Origin: Prevotellaceae bacterium
Lineage (GTDB): Bacteria; Bacteroidota; Bacteroidia; Bacteroidales; UBA932
NCBI GenBank assembly: GCA_031254635.1
Contig: JAIRUB010000077.1
Coordinates: 1 to 8,216 of the forward strand
Length of the DNA stretch: 8,216 nucleotides
Direction of reading: 5' to 3'
In this document: piece by piece, positions 1-5,233 of the stretch
Numbering within the stretch: position 1 is the stretch's first letter
Layout of the letters: each line of letters starts with the position of its first letter
Notes under the pieces: model-generated
Told to the model about the DNA's origin: nothing
What the model saw: the letters and a program-made list of their open reading frames with translations, nothing else
Database searches by the model: none
Position numbers and translations under genes: made by a program

Positions 1-98
1 AAACTATATGCTTCTCAAAAAACGAAGAAGTACATGATAAACTGATAGGGATATATATCGAAAAGCATTATTTCAAAACAGGAAAATATTATTAATTC

Positions 99-122
99 AG
101 CTGTTGTGAAACACTACCAGCT
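99..122 (-). terminator. Weak hairpin downstream of ntpK, possible terminator
   Basis: The minus strand can fold AGCTG with CAGCT and GTG with CAC around a TTT loop, with a small internal loop of unpaired bases. An A/T-rich stretch (GAATTAATAATATTTT) follows, but there is no clean U-run directly after the stem. It is the best hairpin I see between the operon end and the left edge, and it may end transcription. Evidence is weak. Confidence 0.25.
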
Positions 123-147
123 ATCAATATGTTTCCCCTGCGGAGAA

Positions 148-210
148 AAACACCCCGTACCAAGCACCTCGCACCCAGCACCTTGTACCTTTCACCTTTC
201 ACCTTTCACC
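148..210 (-). repeat. Nine degenerate 7-nt units (GGTRNNN) after ntpK
   Basis: Read on the minus strand just after the ntpK stop, the sequence runs in register for nine units of exactly 7 nt. All start GGT followed by G or A. The first three are identical GGTGAAA; the others include GGTACAA, GGTGCTG, GGTGCGA, GGTGCTT and GGTACGG. The tract is 63 nt, G-rich on the minus strand and so unlike the AT-rich surroundings. I see no phase slips. Function unknown; the tract is non-coding downstream of the operon. Confidence 0.9.
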
Positions 211-212
211 GG

Positions 213-683
213 TTACAGGGCGAAAATCCAAACGAGAAATGCGGATGCAAAGGTTAAGATGGCATATAACTCAGGGAATACAGCTAAAATCAGTGTTGGG
301 CCAAAAACATCCCTGCCATTGCTCATTTCCACCAAGCCATTGCATGCGATTTTTACTTGATGTAAGCAAGAGAAATAACCTGCAAAGCCCACAGCGCAAC
401 CCGCTGCAAAGGTAAGCGCCCCTTGCATCAGGGTAAGCTCTGTCATACCGGATAATTTTAATAAGAAAAGGAAAAACGCTGCAAAGGCATACAATCCCTG
501 GGTAGTAGGTATTGCACAAAGTACAAGGCCTTTTCCAAACATGTCGGGGTTCTTTTTCATTCCCCCGATTAAGGCGTTTGAAGCCATTGACACACCAATA
601 GCGCTACCAACGCAAGGGAGTGTCAACATAACAGCCAAACCAAGCATTGCTAAAATAAGGGGTAAAGTAAATAAAGTTTCCAT
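213..683 (-). CDS. ntpK: V-type ATPase rotor ring subunit K (proteolipid, 4 TM)
   Basis: The ion-carrying rotor subunit. The 156 residues form four membrane helices (about 5-35, 50-77, 84-115, 127-155) in two related hairpins; the loops MKKNPDMFG (42-50) and EMSNGRDVFG (119-128) show the internal duplication. Only the second hairpin has the carboxylate, E138 in FPELYAIL. The first has IPTTQGLYAF (58-67) instead, so there is one ion site per four helices, the V-type pattern. Aligned by eye with Enterococcus hirae NtpK, the Na+ ligands Thr64, Gln65, Gln110 and Glu139 correspond to T61, Q62, Q109 and E138, which argues for Na+ coupling. The start METLFTLPLI leads directly into helix 1. It is the last gene of the operon; a period-7 tract begins two bases after its stop. 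Confidence 0.95.
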   Translation of the reverse strand: METLFTLPLILAMLGLAVMLTLPCVGSAIGVSMASNALIGGMKKNPDMFGKGLVLCAIPTTQGLYAFAAFFLFLLKLSGMTELTLMQGALTFAAGCAVGFAGYFSCLHQVKIACNGLVEMSNGRDVFGPTLILAVFPELYAILTFASAFLVWIFAL

Positions 684-690
684 ATAACAA

Positions 691-706
691 ATTAATTTAA
701 AGATTT
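691..706. repeat. 16-bp direct repeat, copy 1 (ntpI-ntpK spacer)
   Basis: ATTAATTTAAAGATTT on the plus strand, identical to 728-743 and offset by 37 nt. It lies in the 45-nt spacer upstream of ntpK. On the minus strand it reads as two A/T heptamers, AAATCTT and TAAATTA, plus two bases. Confidence 0.9.
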
Positions 707-727
707 AAAATTCAAAAGAGCGAAAAT

Positions 728-743
728 ATTAATTTAAAGATTT
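728..743. repeat. 16-bp direct repeat, copy 2 (overlaps ntpI stop)
   Basis: A perfect second copy of the repeat at 691-706. On the minus strand it encodes the final Ser-Leu-Asn and TAA stop of ntpI, so the end of this protein was written by the repeat. Confidence 0.9.
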
Positions 744-2516
744 TTTTGTAAGCGGTTTATAGGGTCGTCCTCCTCCTTCAAAGCCAACATGTTTATAAAA
801 TTCGACAAAGGTTAAACGCATGGGGTGCACAAAGGCTCCTATGGATGAGAGGGCCATTACGCCAATGTGTCCAAATAAAAGTATCAAGCCTCCCAATACA
901 TATCCTATACAAGGTAGATTAAACATCATAGTTCCCATTGTGTTCACTACGAAGCCTAGAATACCGCCTGCTGTGGCTAAGCCAAAGAGACGGATGTAAG
1001 AGAGCAAATCGCCAAAAATACCGACTACATCGTAAAGCGCGGCAAAACCCACTCCTATGCGGGCAAATATATTCTTTGATGTGGACGTAAAGAAGAGGAA
1101 TAACGCCACGCCCAAGCACAGTACGATTGTTATCACTATAGAAGGAACGGGCAATGACAGAAATTCCCGTGCTGCCACCAAACCTGCGCCTATCAGCACG
1201 AGTGTCCAACCCAAGGGCGCCAGGCCATGTTGGAAGCCGTAACGTTTCATAGCATCGAAGGCGCGTACTAATTTAGCAAAAATAATATGGAGCGCCCCAA
1301 AGACTATGGCAGACCAGAAGAGTTGCATATCGTCGAAAAACACTCCTTCGATGTGGAAGAGTTCGCCTAATTTCATTCCGAAGAAGGTACCCGTAAGCAA
1401 TGGCATTACTACGCTACCAACTCCCAAAAACTGTACTAAGCTAAGAATAGATTTCATTTTTGGCAGGAAGAATTTAGCGATGGTGCCGAGCAGTATGAAT
1501 GTAATACCATAACCCATATCGCCCAAACAGAAGCCGAAAAACAGCATGTAGAAAGGCGAAAAATGGGCTGTTACATCCAACTCATCATACTTAGGCGGCA
1601 TAAACATATCGCCTACAGGTTCGAAAAGTCGGGAATACTTATTATTTTTAAGTTTGATAGGCGGATTATCTTTTATGGTAGCTTTATCCTGTAAATACAC
1701 TATTTGTTCCTGTTCGAGAAAATCCAACACCTCTTTATTTTGCGGCTCGGGGACAAAGGCCGTCAACACCGACAAGGTATTAGCCACCTCCGGCTGTGCG
1801 CCCTGAGCAGCTAAGTACAGGTCTAACTTTTCGAACAACTCGTTGCGATAGGTTGCCAAGCGCTCTTTCTGCAGAGCATACTTGGCTAATTTATGCAGTA
1901 TGTTCTCTTGACGATGGGCTATACTGTCTAATTCATTCTCCAATATAGTTACCGAAGCTACCGGCAAGCGGACTTCCGACAAGGGAAAGCTATAAGGTTC
2001 ACCTTGTACTTCCAATACAGTAAAGTAAATCTTTCCATTCTCCCTGTTAATCACTTTTACCACATGTTCCTGCTCCCATTCTTCGGATTTTGTTGTATAA
2101 ATTTTCTCCGGAGCAATATAAAAGTGAGGAGTAATATTCATTTTTTTCAAGTGGTCAACAGGTTCAGTTCCCCAGTTGCCCCAGGGGCGCGACACTCCTA
2201 TTTCGAGCATAAGCTTTGCCCGTTGTTCATTTAACTGCGTATGCTCGACCCACAATTCTTCCGTGCGTTGTAGCAGGTGCGAGGGATAGTCGTGTTGCGT
2301 ATCGTCGGGCTCGGCATCATCAGTCTTCACCTTACGCAGCAATTTATATGCTGCATTGTAGCGGTTAATTTCTTCTAATAAGGAACCGGAATGCGCATCG
2401 ACAGGGCGGCTGCTGCGCCGCACATCCACTACGCCAAGCGATTGCAATCGCTCTAAAAACCGTACTGTATCTTGGTGGTAGAGCAGCAAATCATATTTTA
2501 TCATGGGTACAATCAT
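729..2516 (-). CDS. ntpI: V-type ATPase membrane stator subunit I (a-subunit)
   Basis: The membrane subunit that anchors the peripheral stalks and provides the two ion half-channels next to the K ring. The 595-residue protein has a soluble N-terminal half (1-315) starting MIVPMIKYDLLLYHQDTVRF, with coiled-coil segments near 45-105 and 190-235. The membrane half (about 320-570) has roughly seven or eight hydrophobic helices. FFGFCLGDMGYGITF (326-340) is the conserved first-helix motif. DLLSYIRLFGLATAGG (503-518) carries R509, the essential arginine (yeast Vph1 R735 equivalent) that faces the ring carboxylate. The end, FVHPMRLTFVEFYKHVGFEGGGRPYKPL (562-589 span), is the typical C-terminal signature. 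At 595 residues it is a compact bacterial form. It overlaps ntpD by 4 nt. Its final codons SLN-stop lie in a 16-bp repeat that recurs in the spacer before ntpK. Confidence 0.96.
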   Translation of the reverse strand: MIVPMIKYDLLLYHQDTVRFLERLQSLGVVDVRRSSRPVDAHSGSLLEEINRYNAAYKLLRKVKTDDAEPDDTQHDYPSHLLQRTEELWVEHTQLNEQRAKLMLEIGVSRPWGNWGTEPVDHLKKMNITPHFYIAPEKIYTTKSEEWEQEHVVKVINRENGKIYFTVLEVQGEPYSFPLSEVRLPVASVTILENELDSIAHRQENILHKLAKYALQKERLATYRNELFEKLDLYLAAQGAQPEVANTLSVLTAFVPEPQNKEVLDFLEQEQIVYLQDKATIKDNPPIKLKNNKYSRLFEPVGDMFMPPKYDELDVTAHFSPFYMLFFGFCLGDMGYGITFILLGTIAKFFLPKMKSILSLVQFLGVGSVVMPLLTGTFFGMKLGELFHIEGVFFDDMQLFWSAIVFGALHIIFAKLVRAFDAMKRYGFQHGLAPLGWTLVLIGAGLVAAREFLSLPVPSIVITIVLCLGVALFLFFTSTSKNIFARIGVGFAALYDVVGIFGDLLSYIRLFGLATAGGILGFVVNTMGTMMFNLPCIGYVLGGLILLFGHIGVMALSSIGAFVHPMRLTFVEFYKHVGFEGGGRPYKPLTKKSLN

Positions 2517-3115
2517 GCGGCTGCCTCCTCTTTTTGTGGTCGTTCTTTCACTATTTTCTGCGCTGCTTTAGAAAGATTTTCTTCATCTTCCATAAAGCGT
2601 TTAATCTTTAACATGGCCTCTTGATATCCGGGTATCTGCACCTTTTCATACAGATTAACCTTTTGGGTAGTCTTTTTCCGGACATAGTCTAATATGCGCA
2701 TTTTTTCTATATAAAATTCGCTTTCAATACCCACCTGCACAAGGTTTTTCAATATTTGTATCCCGTCGGCTAACCACAGTGGGTTGCAGAAGAGGTTATA
2801 GGGTTTAACTTCGAATAGCACATTTTTCAGCACAGGTACTTTCACGCCGGCGATTTTCACCATTTCCATTTCCACATCGCGCACGGCGATCAATCCTTGG
2901 TGAAACTCGTTCCACAGTCCGGCCATATAATCGTAAGAAGCTATTTTCTGTTCTAACTCCTGCACTAATTCTTCGGAGCGCTGCTTCGCCCGTTTCACCT
3001 CCAAACGCAATGCCGATTCTTTGTTTTTGAGCGTAGGCAATGCCTTTACCCGTGTCTTGAGTTGCTTCTCAAGTTCGTTGCGCGAGGTTTTATTAAGTTG
3101 ATATTTTATGGCCAT
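2513..3115 (-). CDS. ntpD: V-type ATPase subunit D (central rotor shaft)
   Basis: Subunit D is the coiled-coil shaft that turns inside the A3B3 head and carries torque to the K ring. The 200 residues show two long helices, at about 10-85 and 115-190, with a short beta-like middle part (VKVPVLKNVLFEVKP, 91-105). The C-terminal helix has the family pattern TTQKVNLYEKVQIPGYQEAM (149-168), corresponding to the RRVNALExxxIP signature, and it ends in a charged tail QKEEAAA. Length fits (190-215). The ATG is supported by the typical N-terminus with KTSRNELEKQL (9-19). Its stop overlaps the start of ntpI by 4 nt (ATGA), so D and I are likely translated together. The leader upstream is AT-rich with a period-7 tract. 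The partner shaft subunit F is not encoded in the window. Confidence 0.94.
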   Translation of the reverse strand: MAIKYQLNKTSRNELEKQLKTRVKALPTLKNKESALRLEVKRAKQRSEELVQELEQKIASYDYMAGLWNEFHQGLIAVRDVEMEMVKIAGVKVPVLKNVLFEVKPYNLFCNPLWLADGIQILKNLVQVGIESEFYIEKMRILDYVRKKTTQKVNLYEKVQIPGYQEAMLKIKRFMEDEENLSKAAQKIVKERPQKEEAAA

Positions 3116-3122
3116 TGTTATT

Positions 3123-3150
3123 TAATTTCGGGTTTCGAGTTTAGGATTTC
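3123..3150. repeat. Four degenerate 7-nt units in the ntpD leader
   Basis: On the plus strand TAATTTC, GGGTTTC, GAGTTTA and GGATTTC follow each other in register, sharing TTT at unit positions 4-6. They lie 7-35 nt upstream of the ntpD start, where a ribosome site would be expected; none of the usual AGGAGG type is seen. Confidence 0.7.
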
Positions 3151-3168
3151 GTTAGTTGTTGTTTATTT

Positions 3169-3180
3169 GTTATTCATTGT
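3169..3180. repeat. 12-bp repeat at the DUF1016 gene stop, copy 1
   Basis: GTTATTCATTGT on the plus strand, identical to 5142-5153 in the leader of ntpB. This copy touches the last base of the stop codon of the DUF1016-type gene and lies in the leader of ntpD. Confidence 0.75.
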
Positions 3181-3692
3181 TAATCGATAAATTTCTGTTT
3201 TTCTCGTGAAATCATTTCTGCAAGTTCGTCTTCTGTTGGTAAAATAGTTTTGTTTTTGATATGCCGTTCAAGCAGGCGTGAGCTCCAATTTTGTTCAGTA
3301 GATTCTTTGATATAATATTCTCTTTCTTCCTGATTATCAAGGCGCATAATCAAGCGAATATTTGTCCAAGTCAAATTCTCTACGCGCTGCGTAGAGAATT
3401 GATTATAGTCGGGAAATACCAAATAAAACTGCCTGATATTCCATAAATTTGCCTCTGAAAAGCCCTTACCAATTGTATCTGACAAATATCGTGATAAATT
3501 TGCAATTAGATAATCGCCATAGTTAGCACGGTTTTGTCCGTGTTGTTCCTGCTCTACAATACGTCTGCCTATTTGCCAATAAGTACGAACCATAATTGTG
3601 TTAACTGTCTTATACGCAGCACCCCTTGCTTGTTTTAGCAATTCCTCTATTTCGTTATAAAACGCATTCTCATTTTTCGACAACTTACACAT
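3180..3692 (-). CDS. DUF1016 N-terminal domain protein lacking the nuclease domain
   Basis: A 170-residue protein resembling the N-terminal half of YhcG/DUF1016 proteins. Matching blocks are TYWQIGRRIVEQEQHG (37-52), YGDYLIANLSRYLSD (58-72), GKGFSEANLWNIRQFYLVFP (75-94), LTWTNIRLIMRLDNQEEREYY (107-127) and EQNWSSRLLERHI (133-145). In full-length members a PDDEXK nuclease domain (DUF1016 C-terminal part, about 150-190 residues) follows. Here it is absent, and the protein ends with LPTEDELAEMISREKQKF, which to my eye resembles the extreme C-terminus of some full-length relatives. It could therefore be an internal deletion derivative or a naturally short family member. It has nothing to do with rotary ATPases and splits the normal B-D junction. 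Its frame contains a 12-bp-arm palindrome encoding about QFSTQRVENL (98-107). The ATG at 3692 is the first possible; no strong ribosome site is seen. No function can be stated; full-length relatives are presumed DNA-acting nucleases. Confidence 0.8.
   Translation of the reverse strand: MCKLSKNENAFYNEIEELLKQARGAAYKTVNTIMVRTYWQIGRRIVEQEQHGQNRANYGDYLIANLSRYLSDTIGKGFSEANLWNIRQFYLVFPDYNQFSTQRVENLTWTNIRLIMRLDNQEEREYYIKESTEQNWSSRLLERHIKNKTILPTEDELAEMISREKQKFID
3374..3400. repeat. Perfect palindrome inside the DUF1016-type gene
   Basis: Arms AATTCTCTACGC (3374-3385) and GCGTAGAGAATT (3389-3400) are perfect 12-bp inverted repeats around a 3-nt spacer GCT. On the minus strand the whole is in frame and encodes about QFSTQRVENL. 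It falls between the two conserved blocks ending in FP and beginning with LTW, where length varies in the family. No U-run follows, so it is not a standard terminator. Confidence 0.9.
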
Positions 3693-3720
3693 GCTTGCTC
3701 TTTTTTATTTACGTATTTAT

Positions 3721-3762
3721 CCTTCTTTTAATTTTCAACTTTCAATTCTTAATTTTTAATTA
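3721..3762. repeat. Six 7-nt units after ntpB, including its stop codon
   Basis: On the plus strand the units are CCTTCTT, TTAATTT, TCAACTT, TCAATTC, TTAATTT and TTAATTA, in perfect register. The last unit supplies the ntpB stop codon (TAA on the minus strand). It is clearly related to the tract at 5199-5233, with one extra unit. Confidence 0.88.
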
Positions 3763-5079
3763 ATTCGGCCAGTATTGGTTAATAAATTCTTGTTTGATGG
3801 CTGTTTCGGGCTTGGTGAAATATTTGGCAAACAGTTTCCAAGTACGGTCGAGCATCTCGTTAATATCAATATTAATGTCGATTGACAATATATTTTCAGA
3901 ATAATCCTTAGCAAATTCTAAGGTGCGGCGGTCGTAGTCGCTCAGGTCGAAGCCGTTTTCCAGCTTTGTTTTAGCATTGGCGGCATCGGCGTAGAGACGC
4001 ACGGCGGCATTCATCACCTGAGGATGGTCGCTACGGGTTGCCTTCCCTATCACCAATTGTTTCAAACGCGACAAGGAGCGGAAGGGGTCAACAATCACCT
4101 TTCCTGTATCGCTGTCGGTACGCAGGAACAACTGTCCTTCGGTAATATATCCTGTATTATCGGGAATAGCGTGGGTAATATCACCGCCACTCAAAGTAGT
4201 AACGGCAATAATTGTGATAGAACCACCATCGGGAAGCTGCACAGCCTTTTCGTAAAGCTTGGCTAAATCGCTATACAGAGAGCCGGGCATACTGTCTTTC
4301 GATGGGATTTGGTCCATACGGTTACTAACAATACTGAGGGCATCGGCATAGAGCGTCATATCGGTCAGCAGCACTAATACTTTTTCATTCTTGTCCACCG
4401 CAAAATATTCGGCTGCGGTAAGCGCCATATCGGGTACCAACAAACGTTCCACCGGAGGCTGCTCGGTGGTATTCACAAAGCTGATGATGTGCCCCAGCGC
4501 GCCGGCATTTTCAAACACTTGTTTAAAATACAGGTAGTCGTCGTTACTCAGTCCCATTCCGCCGAGAATGATTTTATCAACCTTAGCGCGCAGGGCCACG
4601 TCGGCCATCACCTGATTGTAAGGCTGGTCGGGGTCGGCGAAGAAAGGAATTTTTTGTCCCGACACCAATGTATTGTTCAGGTCAATCCCTGCGATGCCTG
4701 TAGCAATCAGCTGCGAGGGCTGTTTGCGGCGAAAAGGATTTACCGAGGGACCGCCGATTTCGCGTGCTTCCCCTTCTACCTCCGGGCCGCCGTCGATAGG
4801 TAATCCGTAGGCATTGAAAAAACGTCCTGCCAAGTCGTCGCTCACGTTAAGTGTAGGCGGCTCGCCGAAAAATACCACTTCGGCATTGGTAGCAATCCCT
4901 TCGGTGCCTGAGAATACCTGCAGGGTAATCAAGTCGCCATTGATTTTCACCACCTGCGCCAAACGTCCGGCTACTGTGGCTAACTCGTCCGTTACCACGC
5001 TTTGGGCGCGCAGCGACACGGTAGCCTTGGTAATGCCTTCGAGCTTTGTGTATATACGTTGAAATGCTTTTGTTGTCAT
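3760..5079 (-). CDS. ntpB: V-type ATPase regulatory subunit B
   Basis: The non-catalytic nucleotide-binding subunit that alternates with A in the head. The 439 residues include the barrel domain (1-75), GRFFNAYGLPIDGGPE at 85-100, GGPSVNPFRRKQPSQLIATG at 109-128, and a degenerate P-loop in the stretch SGQKIPFFADPDQPYNQV (140-157), which lacks the GKT triad as expected for a B subunit. PSKDSMPGSLYSDLAKLYEK (259-278) corresponds to the GRRGYPGYLYTDLA block of archaeal B subunits, in the form I associate with Bacteroidetes and spirochaetes. FRSLSRL contains R338, the expected arginine finger that completes the catalytic site on A. A 140-nt non-coding spacer separates it from ntpA, unlike the tight upstream joints. 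Its TAA stop lies inside a 7-nt-unit repeat tract. The ATG is chosen because MTTKAFQRIYTKLEGITKA matches the conserved family start. Confidence 0.98.
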   Translation of the reverse strand: MTTKAFQRIYTKLEGITKATVSLRAQSVVTDELATVAGRLAQVVKINGDLITLQVFSGTEGIATNAEVVFFGEPPTLNVSDDLAGRFFNAYGLPIDGGPEVEGEAREIGGPSVNPFRRKQPSQLIATGIAGIDLNNTLVSGQKIPFFADPDQPYNQVMADVALRAKVDKIILGGMGLSNDDYLYFKQVFENAGALGHIISFVNTTEQPPVERLLVPDMALTAAEYFAVDKNEKVLVLLTDMTLYADALSIVSNRMDQIPSKDSMPGSLYSDLAKLYEKAVQLPDGGSITIIAVTTLSGGDITHAIPDNTGYITEGQLFLRTDSDTGKVIVDPFRSLSRLKQLVIGKATRSDHPQVMNAAVRLYADAANAKTKLENGFDLSDYDRRTLEFAKDYSENILSIDINIDINEMLDRTWKLFAKYFTKPETAIKQEFINQYWPN

Positions 5080-5219
5080 GTTATGAGTTATGATTGTTGA
5101 TTTGTTGATTTGCTTATTTGTTGTTCAGTTGTTATTCTATAGTTATTCATTGTCGCATATCGCTTAATCTCATATCCTGATACTTGATACCTTTTCACCC
5201 TTCTTTTAATTTTTAATTC
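5080..5219 (-). other. 140-nt non-coding spacer between ntpA and ntpB
   Basis: The longest spacer in the operon. Besides the A/T heptamer tract at its ntpA end it holds further short-period sequence: TGATACT TGATACC at 5178-5191, an irregular 7- to 8-nt ATTTGTTG-like series at about 5092-5135, and GTTATGA twice at 5080-5093 next to the ntpB start. I see no TTTG/TAnnTTTG promoter of the Bacteroidetes type on the minus strand and no strong hairpin, so ntpB is probably read from the upstream transcript. Confidence 0.65.
5142..5153. repeat. 12-bp repeat in the ntpB leader, copy 2
   Basis: A second copy of GTTATTCATTGT. Around both copies the minus strand continues into A/C-rich leader sequence of the AATAAC/AACAAC kind, running up to the ntpB or ntpD start. 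Confidence 0.75.
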
Positions 5220-5233
5220 TTAATTTTTAATTA
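5199..5233. repeat. Five 7-nt units after ntpA, including its stop codon
   Basis: On the plus strand the units are CCTTCTT, TTAATTT, TTAATTC, TTAATTT and TTAATTA. The two innermost units encode the last residues LIKN and the stop of ntpA. The same element as at 3721-3762 but 35 nt rather than 42 nt long, the difference being one unit. Confidence 0.88.

Larger units (their letters stand above)
1..212. other. Non-coding region downstream of ntpK
   Basis: Apart from the period-7 tract and one weak hairpin, this stretch holds nothing that I can assign. It is AT-rich, with a short self-complementary run GATATATATC at 50-59. A plus-strand reading frame from 106 runs through the repeat tract into antisense ntpK and has no protein-like composition. 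Confidence 0.6.

Noticed and set aside
10..34. Hairpin CTTCT/AGAAG near the left edge as operon terminator
   Set aside because: Only five pairs with a long A-rich loop; not convincing.
148..210. CRISPR-like or minisatellite array
   Set aside because: Units of 7 nt without spacers are far too short for CRISPR; kept only as a simple degenerate tandem repeat.
106..360. 84-codon plus-strand frame at the left end
   Set aside because: It runs through the 7-nt repeat tract and into antisense ntpK; composition is not protein-like.
684..728. Possible Bacteroidetes promoter upstream of ntpK (TTTG then TTAATTTG on the minus strand, 17 nt apart)
   Set aside because: The -7 element has a mismatch and would place the transcription start within the ntpK start codon; chance is likely in such AT-rich sequence.
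3374..3400. Intrinsic terminator within the DUF1016 gene
   Set aside because: The stem is strong but no U-run follows on the minus strand, and it lies in the middle of a coding sequence.
3180..3692. Frameshifted or broken full-length DUF1016 gene with nuclease remnants nearby
   Set aside because: The 64-nt spacer to ntpD and the flanking genes leave no room for nuclease remnants; the frame ends cleanly with a TAA.
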